Assembly: GCA_937916395.1 (NCBI GenBank)
Contig: CALFTN010000007.1
Coordinates: 11,948 to 75,947, forward strand
From: an uncultured Clostridia bacterium
GTDB lineage: Bacteria; Bacillota; Clostridia; Oscillospirales; Acutalibacteraceae
Reading direction: 5' to 3'
Length of the DNA stretch: 64,000 nucleotides
A model generated the notes under the pieces. That model made no database searches, had not been told where the DNA came from, and saw nothing but the letters and a program-made list of their open reading frames with translations. Below, piece after piece: positions 34,868 to 42,783 of the stretch (position 1 is the stretch's first letter; each line of letters begins with the position of its first letter). A program made the translations under genes and the position numbers.

Positions 34868-36403
34868 TTATGCAGTCTCTTTGTTAAGTGCTTTTGTTTC
34901 CATATATGGCACGAACGCTTTATGTAAAGACTTAATAATAATGTCGGTTACATCCATACCACAGCTTACATTTTTAAATTGTAAATAGTAAGGAAGAAAG
35001 CCGTCCTCTAAATCCATTTTTTCTCTACCTTCGTGTGGTTTTGCGAGGTAATCATTACAGATAATCTCAAACGGAGTTATAGTATCCATACTTTCACCCG
35101 CCTGACGTTCGGTAGCCCTTGCAAGTTTTATAATATTTAAGTAAGTGCGTTCGCTTGGTCTTACTTGCTTTGCGAGGTAGTAGCAAACTGTATGAAGAAA
35201 GCTGAAGAGAACTGCTTCGTGGAATTTGTTAGGGGGACTTGCGAAGTCACATATATCACGACAGAAAATATGAAGCAACAATCTGTTTTCAAGCTCTTCT
35301 TTTATGTTAATATCAAGCTCTGCATCTGTTACAGTAACCATTTTTTCTGAAACCACCTTTTTTTGAATGCGCTCACCATTGTAGTAGTTGAGCTTGAATT
35401 CACCATTTTTATTGGATGTAAGAACAACCTTGTTGCACTCTGGATTTCTGTCAACATGGTTATGTGCATCAACAATAATCTTATTTAATACACCCTCAAT
35501 GCTACGAGCACCTAAGCCTTCTTTTAAGGCTTTTTCTGCGATAATATCACGAGCCTGGCTTGTGATTTTAAACTTAACACCACGAGTTTCAAAAATATGC
35601 TGATATTTATGAACAGCACTTGTTTTGGCTTCGTCATTGACGAGCATTTTATAGCCCTCAAGGTCAATTTGTGGAATATAAATAAGCTGTCTGAGTCGGC
35701 CTACAATCTCTGGCATAAAGTAAAACGTCAAATCCTGAAGTGTTACTTTAGAAAGCACGTCAACTTCTTCTGTCTGTGTCTCGTTTGAGCCGGTAGAAAA
35801 ACCAAGACTGTTTTTCTTTTTATATTTCCTTTCTAATTCTGCCTGCAATTTTGAGCAAGCACCACAGAAAAGGAATAAGCACTTGCTTAAATCGACGGTA
35901 ATATCCTTTTTGTCGTCACCGTTAAAGGTGTATTGACCACCCTCAAGCAACACCAAAAAATCTTTTGCAACTGAAACACTTCCGTCACCATCACGAACTG
36001 AGCCAACCTTGTCAATTTCATCTAATAAAATTACACAGCCGTCATCAAAGAAGTTTGGATTGTCAATTAAAATACCAGATAAGGCATTACTGAGGTTACG
36101 TCCTTTATAAGCTGCGGGAGTTATATTCGCACAGTCTATGCGAGTGAAATTAAGACCGCAAACTTTAGCTAAATTCTGCGTTATATGACTCTTACCACAG
36201 CCTGTACCTGCAATTACGAAGCTATTTAGAGAAACAAGCTCATCGGGAGACACACCGTTTTCAATTGCTTTTATATTATTCATATGTAATGAGAAAAGCG
36301 TTGCTAACTCTTCCTGGGCACGAATCTGTGTAGGAAGTGGAACAATTTTTTCTCTTGCTTTTTCGATTAATTGATTTGTTGTTAAGTAGTTAATGTTATT
36401 CAT
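34868..36403 (-). CDS. ClpX-like AAA+ unfoldase with extra C-terminal domain
   Basis: 511 residues. AAA+ core: Walker A GTGCGKS (66-72), Walker B VILLDEID (124-131), box VII MPEIVGRLRQL (about 230-240), sensor 2 GLGARSIEGVL (about 296-306). The segment KKKNSLGFSTG places LGF (about 200-202) where ClpX has its IGF loop, the ClpP-docking element. The ClpX zinc-binding domain is absent, and about 160 unfamiliar residues follow the small AAA subdomain. Read with the adjacent ClpP, this is probably the unfoldase of an accessory protease. The ATG at 36403 follows GGAAAGGA. Confidence 0.85.
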   Translation of the reverse strand: MNNINYLTTNQLIEKAREKIVPLPTQIRAQEELATLFSLHMNNIKAIENGVSPDELVSLNSFVIAGTGCGKSHITQNLAKVCGLNFTRIDCANITPAAYKGRNLSNALSGILIDNPNFFDDGCVILLDEIDKVGSVRDGDGSVSVAKDFLVLLEGGQYTFNGDDKKDITVDLSKCLFLFCGACSKLQAELERKYKKKNSLGFSTGSNETQTEEVDVLSKVTLQDLTFYFMPEIVGRLRQLIYIPQIDLEGYKMLVNDEAKTSAVHKYQHIFETRGVKFKITSQARDIIAEKALKEGLGARSIEGVLNKIIVDAHNHVDRNPECNKVVLTSNKNGEFKLNYYNGERIQKKVVSEKMVTVTDAELDINIKEELENRLLLHIFCRDICDFASPPNKFHEAVLFSFLHTVCYYLAKQVRPSERTYLNIIKLARATERQAGESMDTITPFEIICNDYLAKPHEGREKMDLEDGFLPYYLQFKNVSCGMDVTDIIIKSLHKAFVPYMETKALNKETA

Positions 36404-36443
36404 AATCAAAATCCTTTCCAAAATGTATCTCTCAACTCTTAAA

Positions 36444-36740
36444 TTATTCTTTAGACTCGTTTTGTCGTTTCTGGCTAATGATTTCGTGACACCTTTCTAA
36501 GTTCTCACGAGAAATACTTGTAGCATTGGTTTTCTGCATATCAAAGGTATGTCTTAATCCATTCGAGATACGATATGGATTAAAAAGCATACTGTGGGAT
36601 TTTGCTAAAGTGTTATCGAGCTTACCAATATTTTTATATTGACGTTTAATTTTAAAAAATAAAACACACTTTTTTGCAAGTAACACAAAACCGACACCTA
36701 CAAAAGCGTATATTTTTTTGAATATATTAGTTTTCTTCAT
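36444..36740 (-). CDS. Small single-span membrane protein between clpP and clpX-like
   Basis: 98 residues. A basic N-terminus, one hydrophobic helix (FKKIYAFVGVGFVLLAKKCVLFF, broken here by Lys), then a cytoplasmic-looking basic/polar tail. The ATG at 36740 follows CAAGGAGTGG. No recognised family. Its place between ClpP (27 bp away) and the ClpX-like ATPase suggests an adaptor, a membrane tether or a substrate of that protease; this is inference from position only. Confidence 0.6.
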   Translation of the reverse strand: MKKTNIFKKIYAFVGVGFVLLAKKCVLFFKIKRQYKNIGKLDNTLAKSHSMLFNPYRISNGLRHTFDMQKTNATSISRENLERCHEIISQKRQNESKE

Positions 36741-36767
36741 TAAGACCACTCCTTGGGTAAATTTGTT

Positions 36768-37337
36768 TTAAAGTATTTTGTCAACCAAACCGTATTCAAG
36801 TGCTTCTTCAGCAGTGAGCCAGTTGTCACGGTCTGTATCAATTGCAATTTGTTCAATAGACTTGCCAGTTTGTTCTGCTAAAATTTTGTTCAAGCGTTGT
36901 TTTAATCGTTGAATATGCTCTGCAGCAATTATAATATCGCTTGCCTGACCTTGTGTGCCTGATAAAGGCTGGTGAATCATAACTTCTGCATTAGGTAGAA
37001 TGTAACGCTTACCTTTTGTACCAGAAGATAGCAAGAAAGCACCCATTGAAGCCTGTAACCCGACACCAATTGTTGAAACGTCGCATTTAATGTGTTGCAT
37101 AGTATCGTAAATAGCCATACCGGCACTTATGCTGCCACCGGGGCTGTTAATATAGAAACTGATATCTGCCTTCGGGTCCTGTGCTTCAAGGTAAAGCATT
37201 TGTGCAACAATTATTGAAGCTGTTGCATTGTTTACTTCTTCTGACAAGAATATAATTCTGTCATTAAGAAGTCGTGAATAGAGGTCCATACCTCTTTCTC
37301 CGTTAGCTGTTTGTTCCAATACGTGTGGTAAGTACAT
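36768..37337 (-). CDS. clpP: ClpP serine protease, accessory copy
   Basis: 189 residues, full length for mature ClpP. The catalytic triad is intact: S97 in QASMGAFLL, H122 in MIHQPLSG and D167 in IDTDRDNW. The oligomer motif SPGGSISAGMAIYDTM is conserved. It degrades proteins fed by an AAA+ partner; the ClpX-like gene two positions downstream is the obvious candidate. The canonical locus (tig-clpP-clpX) is not present, and ClpP here starts a leftward mobile-island operon. ATG 37337 is behind GAAAGG; open sequence upstream belongs to the RNA leader. Confidence 0.9.
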   Translation of the reverse strand: MYLPHVLEQTANGERGMDLYSRLLNDRIIFLSEEVNNATASIIVAQMLYLEAQDPKADISFYINSPGGSISAGMAIYDTMQHIKCDVSTIGVGLQASMGAFLLSSGTKGKRYILPNAEVMIHQPLSGTQGQASDIIIAAEHIQRLKQRLNKILAEQTGKSIEQIAIDTDRDNWLTAEEALEYGLVDKIL

Positions 37338-37391
37338 AAAATTCATCCTTTCAAAAATAAAATACTTTTGGGCAATTTGTTGTTTTAAAAC

Positions 37392-37840
37392 GCAAAAAAG
37401 CCCGACGGCATATTTGCCATCGGGCTTTGTTTCCATATATAAAATTAAAACTTCGGAAACAATAATCCCACGAAGCTGTGACAAAATCACAACTTTCAAT
37501 GGCAAATATGTTTCCGAGTGAAACAGTACCTGAAATTCTCAGAATTGGGTCGATTATCTCCAGCGTTAATGACTGTTTACATTAAGGTAGTCCGGCATAC
37601 CCGTAATTCTTTGCACCTCTTAATCGGTTTGCCGAAAAGAGAATTACGACCTGTCCAGAGTCCTTTATATTGCGTAAGCTCAAGTCGTTACTTTAACTAC
37701 TCATCCTGCTAACCAGTATTTCTAATGGTGCTCTACCGTTGTTAGCAGACTCACACTATTTGGTGAGAACAATGCTATAAGACAGCCGAAGCTGCTACGC
37801 TTACGATTTCATAAACAAAAATGTTTTTGTTTACTTATTG
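37392..37840 (-). ncRNA. Long structured RNA / attenuator leader of clpP, unknown class
   Basis: From its own promoter (start near 37839, reading leftward) to a terminator at 37394-37427 (AAGCCCGATGGC / GCCGTCGGGCTT, then T6), about 440 nt without a gene. Internal perfect stems include CTGCTAAC/GTTAGCAG (near 37707-37748), CGTAATTCT/AGAATTACG (near 37601-37648), CTCAC/GTGAG (37750-37767) and CGGAAACA/TGTTTCCG (37453-37460 with 37509-37516). The segment 37499-37510 is perfectly complementary (12 bp) to 37409-37420 in the terminator, forming an antiterminator. No tmRNA, RNase P, SRP or T-box motif was found. Confidence 0.65.
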
Positions 37841-37845
37841 ATGTC

Positions 37846-37873
37846 ATTATACACCAAATTACCACTTTGTCAA
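37846..37873 (-). promoter_or_regulatory. Strong promoter of the clpP leader RNA
   Basis: On the minus strand: TTGACA (37873-37868), 16-bp spacer, TATAAT (37851-37846), both boxes perfect. Confidence 0.85.
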
Positions 37874-37987
37874 GTAATTTTTTGTTTTCGTTGTATTTTT
37901 GGAAAGTTTTGGCGTAAATTAAAAGTGTTAAAGTATTGATATTTTATTGATGTATTCAAAAGAATATCTATGTAAAAAAAGCAAAAG

Positions 37988-38010
37988 ACCAGCTTCAATT
38001 GAAGTTGGTT
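37988..38010. terminator. Terminator between clpP RNA and S-subunit gene
   Basis: ACCAGCTTC aatt GAAGTTGGT hairpin with A7 on the left and T7 on the right, so it can act in both directions. It ends the leftward restriction-modification transcript. Confidence 0.8.
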
Positions 38011-38025
38011 TTTTTACTCTCAATC

Positions 38026-38961
38026 CTAAATATTTTTACTATAAGGTAGTGATTTTATAAAGTTCTCAATGTATGCCCAATCAGGTTGGTTAGGTGCACA
38101 AACAGGCAGTCTAAACTTTAATTGCTCAATTTTGGTTTTACCACTTTTTCGTCCGTAATTGAAACGAAATTTTTCATTATTAAACAAACCAATTAAATAC
38201 ATTGCAATATACTTATTTAATTCTCTATCAAGCAATTTAATTGCTATGCTATCTTGTGTAATAAAAGGATTTTCCTGATAAAAAGCTGTTCCAGTATATA
38301 TACCATTTGATGTTATAGTAATTTTGTTGCCGTCAATATATGTATTTGTTTCTACCGTACCTTTAACACCATTGTTTTTAGTCAAAGCTGAAACCAAATT
38401 AACTCTATTTAATTCATCATGAACTATCGCTTCAGAAAATCCAAACAATTCATCAAAATCAAAAATTTCATAAGACATATCTTCAAGAGGTTTTTGACTT
38501 ATTAATGGTTCATCTAAATGAGTTAAATCTTGTATGTGTGTACTATTCACCCAATCTGGAATTTCTTCTCTTTTGGGTACCTTTAAAGTAGCTATAGTTT
38601 TATTAGCTTGTCTTCCGAAATTATACTTATATCTATTTGCTGTAATACATGTACAATAATAGAGCATTTCCTGTTTTGTCATTTTTATTTTCGGAACCAA
38701 ACATGCGATATGATATCCCGTATAATATGGAACTTCTTGCAAAAAAGCAAATAAAACCGATGCACTACTTAAAGCTACCGTTATTGAATTTGCTGGTAGT
38801 AACTCTATGTTATTCAATTTCTTTACAGTGGCCGATACACCATTATTCTTCCTTGTTCTTGAAACAAATCTTACATTTCCAGTTTGTTGTTCTAAATTGT
38901 TTAATTCCAAATCGGTACCACTATATATCCAAAAAATCTCATCTATTGTTGTTGTTTTCAC
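38026..38961 (-). CDS. Specificity (S) subunit of BcgI-like restriction system
   Basis: About 311 residues with two internally similar target-recognition halves. Each contains KNNGV.. (about 40 and 210) and a closing YNFGRQANKTIATLKVP / FNYGRKSGKTKIEQLKFRLP element, the duplicated design of small S subunits that pair with combined nuclease-methylases. It determines the bipartite DNA recognition site. The GTG at 38961 follows AGAAGGTG; a GTG three codons upstream is the alternative. It overlaps the 3' end of the nuclease-methylase gene by about 23 bp, so translation is coupled. Confidence 0.82.
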   Translation of the reverse strand: MKTTTIDEIFWIYSGTDLELNNLEQQTGNVRFVSRTRKNNGVSATVKKLNNIELLPANSITVALSSASVLFAFLQEVPYYTGYHIACLVPKIKMTKQEMLYYCTCITANRYKYNFGRQANKTIATLKVPKREEIPDWVNSTHIQDLTHLDEPLISQKPLEDMSYEIFDFDELFGFSEAIVHDELNRVNLVSALTKNNGVKGTVETNTYIDGNKITITSNGIYTGTAFYQENPFITQDSIAIKLLDRELNKYIAMYLIGLFNNEKFRFNYGRKSGKTKIEQLKFRLPVCAPNQPDWAYIENFIKSLPYSKNI

Positions 38962-41155
38962 CTGATTCACCTTCTTGAATATTAGAAAATTCTAATTGTT
39001 TTAAATTAAAAATCATATAATCCTTAATAATTCTTTTGAAATCATCTTCAGTTATTTGACTATAATCTGTTTCAACGAAATACTCCCACATCCATTCATC
39101 AAGGCAAATACCATCTTTATCTACAGAAAGTTTTCGCCAAATACCATATGCATCATCTTTTTTGTCATCGTTTTTAAATGATTTCACCCAATCTTCTAAA
39201 TACTCATCAGGAGTTTTGGGAAATCTTTTCAATTCTTTGTCAGGAATCATCCCTTTGGTTGAGTGCCAATAATAACCATCTTCTTTCCAATTACCAAAAT
39301 ATACATTTTTCTCATAATTGTGTGGGATACCAGTTTCAAAAACCATAATACAAGTAATTGAATCAGCAATACCTCTAAACAAATTAATTGACATACTCAT
39401 AACACCTAACAAAGAGTGTTTTTCTAAAATTCTGTTTCGTATTTCTAAATAATCATTACTATGTGCACAACTTGTAGGAACTATAACTACAACACGGCTG
39501 TTAGGTTCTACGGAATCGCATAAGAATTCCACTAATTCCATTGGAGTATATGCTGAACCACTGTATGGGGGATTCATCAAACCAACAGTTGCTTTGAATT
39601 CTTTGATTTCCTCTTTACGTTTCATACAATCGCCCAAAAGAATATTTGATTTGCCATCTCCACGAAGAATCATATTAGAACAACCTAATGTATACATAAT
39701 GTTGTCTTTTTCGCATCCAACAAGTTGATTTCCTCTAATATACTTTTTTACATCAGAAGTGGTTAATACGGGCGTTCCGTGCAATCCTTTGTTGACACTT
39801 TTCGTTCTATTAATTTCTTTTTGTGTAATATCTCCGTCTTTTAAACGTTTTTCAAAAAAGGCATTTATCTCTTTCTCTGTCATTTGGTCAGCCAAACGAT
39901 AAAGATTGTTCATTGCCGAAATAAGAAATCCACCCGTACCAAGGCAAGGGTCACAAACAACATCTGTAACTTTGATATCAGCCAATCTGCAAAATAAATC
40001 TGTGATTTGCGACGGAGTAAGTTTTATACCGTCGTTTTGACTATTAGGTGCATAACTAAGGAATTCATGATAAAACTTGCCTATAATATCAACGGCATAT
40101 TCTCCGTCCATACAAGGAAACACTGTGGTATGTAGTTTTTCGAGAATTAGTCGTAGTTGTTCTGCGTTTTTTTCCAATAAATCCTGCTGATTGAAAGAAG
40201 CATTAAATTCATCTTTTAGTACTTTCTTTTTAAATTCGTCCTGTATATTTTCGTTATCAACAACTCGTTCTATTGCTTGTTGCAAATTTTCTTGCAACTC
40301 TTTTGCAGTAATCTCTTTGTCTTCGTATGTTTTCCTAAAGGTTTTATCTTTAAGTGCAAGCAATAGGCCGCTAACAACTTCAGCTCTAATTGTTGCATTA
40401 ACCCCTGCGGCATCGAGCATTATATTCAATTCTAAAGCACTTGATACAGCACGTTCTTCGTTAAATTCTTTTTCAATTTGCTTAAAGTTGTTTTTTATAA
40501 AATTCTGATACCAAGTATAACTTTGAATGTTATCAATTTTTAGGTTTATAAACGGGCCATAACAATATTTGTAATTTATAGTTTCTGACCTAGTTTTAGT
40601 TTTTCTTTCAACTTGTTTAACACCGTAAAATAATTCTTTGTCTTTTTCCCAATAAAAAGTTGATATTTGTAAATCGTCGTTGTTTAGATTACCACTTACA
40701 CCAATTGCTATAACATCATATTTTTTGGATAGAAATTTTGCATAATGTAAAGCTCCATCAACCGCATATTTTGAGATAACACTACCATGTCCAACAAGAA
40801 TGCCTTCCTCTTTTAAATATTTGCTAATATGATTGTTGCTTTTTTGCGCCGGTTTACATTCTATAACAATTGCTAAATTTGTGTTGGAATTAATAATAAT
40901 AAATTCTGGCTTCCCTTCACTTACTTCATCGCTCCATATTTTTTCTTGCAAACTTTTTTCAGCACATTTGCTACTATGAGCTAATAATCCCTGTTTTGTG
41001 GAAGAATTAAACAATTCTAAATTGTTTTTATAATCATCCTGTGCATAAACAACTAAATTGTTCTCATCAAACTTTAGACAATCTGCTGGTTTTGGGTATG
41101 ATTTTTCATTTACGAGAATTTCTCTAACTTGTTCTTCTATGTATCTTTCAGCCAT
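38939..41155 (-). CDS. BcgI-like nuclease-methylase (RM) subunit
   Basis: 738 residues. The N-terminal region carries a PD-(D/E)xK-like nuclease motif, KPEFIIINSNTNLAIVIECKP (about 82-102, Glu in the first acidic position, then ExK). A helical linker leads to an N6-adenine methylase domain: SAM site VCDPCLGTGGFL and catalytic LMNPPYSG, plus QLVGCEKD. A single chain with both activities plus a separate S subunit is the Type IIB/BcgI arrangement. A Type I HsdM-only reading is less likely because of the nuclease motif and the absence of hsdR. The ATG at 41155 follows AAAGGATAATGGTT. No good promoter is seen within the 70 bp upstream up to the inverted repeat. Confidence 0.8.
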   Translation of the reverse strand: MAERYIEEQVREILVNEKSYPKPADCLKFDENNLVVYAQDDYKNNLELFNSSTKQGLLAHSSKCAEKSLQEKIWSDEVSEGKPEFIIINSNTNLAIVIECKPAQKSNNHISKYLKEEGILVGHGSVISKYAVDGALHYAKFLSKKYDVIAIGVSGNLNNDDLQISTFYWEKDKELFYGVKQVERKTKTRSETINYKYCYGPFINLKIDNIQSYTWYQNFIKNNFKQIEKEFNEERAVSSALELNIMLDAAGVNATIRAEVVSGLLLALKDKTFRKTYEDKEITAKELQENLQQAIERVVDNENIQDEFKKKVLKDEFNASFNQQDLLEKNAEQLRLILEKLHTTVFPCMDGEYAVDIIGKFYHEFLSYAPNSQNDGIKLTPSQITDLFCRLADIKVTDVVCDPCLGTGGFLISAMNNLYRLADQMTEKEINAFFEKRLKDGDITQKEINRTKSVNKGLHGTPVLTTSDVKKYIRGNQLVGCEKDNIMYTLGCSNMILRGDGKSNILLGDCMKRKEEIKEFKATVGLMNPPYSGSAYTPMELVEFLCDSVEPNSRVVVIVPTSCAHSNDYLEIRNRILEKHSLLGVMSMSINLFRGIADSITCIMVFETGIPHNYEKNVYFGNWKEDGYYWHSTKGMIPDKELKRFPKTPDEYLEDWVKSFKNDDKKDDAYGIWRKLSVDKDGICLDEWMWEYFVETDYSQITEDDFKRIIKDYMIFNLKQLEFSNIQEGESGENNNNR

Positions 41156-41228
41156 AACCATTATCCTTTAAATAAAATATTAAATAACATACCGCACACA
41201 CTATAAATAATAGAAATACAGTTGTTGT

Positions 41229-41247
41229 TTTTTCGCAGAAGTTTTTA
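41229..41247 (+). repeat. Left inverted repeat of recombinase cassette
   Basis: TTTTTCGCAGAAGTTTTTA, exact reverse complement of 42588-42606. It lies between the restriction gene start and the recombinase. Confidence 0.9.
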
Positions 41248-41282
41248 CTATGGATAATGGATTATTAAAAAGCACAAAAAAT

Positions 41283-41310
41283 AAAGAGAACACCTTGATG
41301 TTCTCTTTGT
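41283..41310 (-). terminator. Terminator of the recombinase gene
   Basis: Perfect AAAGAGAACA / TGTTCTCTTT stem (41283-41292, 41299-41308) with a six-base loop. It lies inside the inverted-repeat-bounded segment, so it would move with the gene. Confidence 0.75.
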
Positions 41311-41333
41311 AAATATTTAGTTTTTGCACTAAT

Positions 41334-42419
41334 TTATACAATAAATTCGAGCTTTTTTACTGATGCAACCATTTGGCTAAAATCAGTATGAAAGTATCGT
41401 GCTGTAACAGAAATATTGCTATGTCCAAGTAGCGTTTTAATGCTTTGTATATCCACACCACTGGCTACGCACCTGGATGCAAATGTGTGTCTGAGTACGT
41501 GGAAGCTCGCTTCTTCAATTCCACAATCTTTTAAATACTTTTTAAATTGATACTGTAGAACTCTTGGTTCAATTACAGGATGGTAAGGCTTGCTCATAAA
41601 GTTTTGCTCATCACTTAACCTGAACTTTTCTATTTCTACGTTTATAAAAATAGGGATAGGTATTATCCTGAATGAGCTTTCAGATTTCGGTTCGCTTACT
41701 ATAAGCTCGGTAGTATTGGTGTTTCCTTTCCTTAAACGCTGCATTGACTTATTTATAGTCATAACTCCGTCTTTAATATCTTTCCACTGCAGAGCGCAAA
41801 GCTCACCGATTCTGACCCCTGTATATAGTGCAACAAGAACACCCAACTTATAAATATCCATATCCTTAATTAAATAGTTTGTAAGTTTCCGTTGCTCTTC
41901 GACTGAAAGCACTCGCATTTCTTGTCGCTTTCGTTTGAGATATATTATATCAATCATAGGTAAAGCGTATTGCCGGCTACCGTATTTCAGACAGGTTTTT
42001 ATAAATACCAAAATGCCATTTACCGTTGTAGCAGATAAACCAGAAGCCAGCTTTTCATCCGAAAATTGTTTTACTACAATAGGAGTTAGGTATATAACTT
42101 GATATTTACCAATCTGGTTTTCAATATGATTATGATATATATAATCATACTTCTGGTAAGAAGAAGGCTTGAGCCTGTTTTGATTAAGATAAAGCCATTC
42201 AAGAACCAATGCACTTAATGTAATAGTTCGCTTTATAACGTTTTGTGGCATAAGTGTTATTTGGCTTATGATTTCTAATCGTTTTTCCTTAACCTCGTTA
42301 TAACTCTTGGCATATACAGAAGCGTATTTCTTTTTACCGAATTCATCATATCCTTTTACATATCGCGCTTCCCAATATCCATCCTTGCGTTTAAAAATGT
42401 TTTCTCCACGTCTTCCCAT
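41334..42419 (-). CDS. Tyrosine recombinase/integrase
   Basis: 361 residues with an N-terminal arm-binding-like region (GRRGENIFKRKDGYWEARYVKG), a core-binding SAM-like domain (about 65-160) and a catalytic domain. Catalytic residues are all present: R in TGVRIGELCALQW, H-x-x-R in HVLRHTFAS, H in LLGHSNI, and Y in ARYFHTD. The ATG at 42419 follows AAAGGATTTTATTT. It is the only gene between two perfect 19-bp inverted repeats (41229, 42588), as in self-contained DNA inversion switches. An integrase of a decayed mobile element is the alternative reading. Confidence 0.92.
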   Translation of the reverse strand: MGRRGENIFKRKDGYWEARYVKGYDEFGKKKYASVYAKSYNEVKEKRLEIISQITLMPQNVIKRTITLSALVLEWLYLNQNRLKPSSYQKYDYIYHNHIENQIGKYQVIYLTPIVVKQFSDEKLASGLSATTVNGILVFIKTCLKYGSRQYALPMIDIIYLKRKRQEMRVLSVEEQRKLTNYLIKDMDIYKLGVLVALYTGVRIGELCALQWKDIKDGVMTINKSMQRLRKGNTNTTELIVSEPKSESSFRIIPIPIFINVEIEKFRLSDEQNFMSKPYHPVIEPRVLQYQFKKYLKDCGIEEASFHVLRHTFASRCVASGVDIQSIKTLLGHSNISVTARYFHTDFSQMVASVKKLEFIV

Positions 42420-42524
42420 AAATAAAATCCTTTCTACCAACGTTACTACAACACTGAATCAGTATATTGTGCTATGATTCTCAAAATTTTTAGTAAATTA
42501 CTATATAAATATAGTGTTTTACTC

Positions 42525-42552
42525 TTGCAAACTTGTTGAATCATGTTATAAT
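42525..42552 (+). promoter_or_regulatory. Outward promoter inside the invertible segment
   Basis: TTGCAA (42525-42530), 16-bp spacer, TATAAT (42547-42552), with an extended -10 TG (42544-42545). It reads rightward out through the inverted repeat at 42588. After inversion it would read leftward into the restriction-modification genes from near 41276. Confidence 0.75.
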
Positions 42553-42587
42553 AATGACATAAATTGGAAGTTTTTGTTATATAAGAA

Positions 42588-42606
42588 TAAAAACTTCTGC
42601 GAAAAA
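42588..42606 (+). repeat. Right inverted repeat of recombinase cassette
   Basis: TAAAAACTTCTGCGAAAAA, exact reverse complement of 41229-41247. Its left part also pairs with GGAAGTTTTT at 42566-42575 as an RNA hairpin in the rightward transcript. Confidence 0.9.
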
Positions 42607-42728
42607 CTCCTTGTGAGTTTACGCATGGGAGCCGTGTTTTCTCCCTCTAATTATGTTATGTGCCTGTTGAAACAGGAACCCCAACATATTTAAGAAAAAT
42701 TTTTAAATGGATGAAAATCAATGAAAAA
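42607..42728. other. Gene-free transcribed-looking segment
   Basis: Downstream of the outward promoter. It contains GGGAG/CTCCC and CCTGTTGAAACAGG hairpins and a TATGTT/AACATA closing pair. TTATGTTATGTGC (42651-42663) recurs at 29567-29579. It could be the 5' part of a small RNA, but no known family is recognised. Confidence 0.4.
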
Positions 42729-42766
42729 AATCCTCGCTGACTTTGCGTTGCAAGGTCGGCAAGGAT
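42729..42766 (-). terminator. Terminator of the HTH gene
   Basis: AATCCT-GC-GAC...GTC-GC-AGGATT stem with two mismatches, followed on the minus strand by T7 (42724-42730). Confidence 0.75.
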
Positions 42767-42783
42767 TCATTGTTTTTCATCTT

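Noticed and set aside
37518..37712. 64-codon frame on the plus strand across the clpP leader
   Set aside because: It lies over the perfect stems of the structured RNA and has no ribosome binding site; it opens by chance.
37392..37840. tmRNA or RNase P RNA
   Set aside because: Neither the tRNA-like ends with a tag frame (tmRNA) nor the conserved P4/CR motifs (RNase P) could be found on either strand.
33603..42419. Complete prophage
   Set aside because: A Mor-like regulator, ClpP and an integrase are present, but no capsid, terminase, tail or lysis genes are seen.
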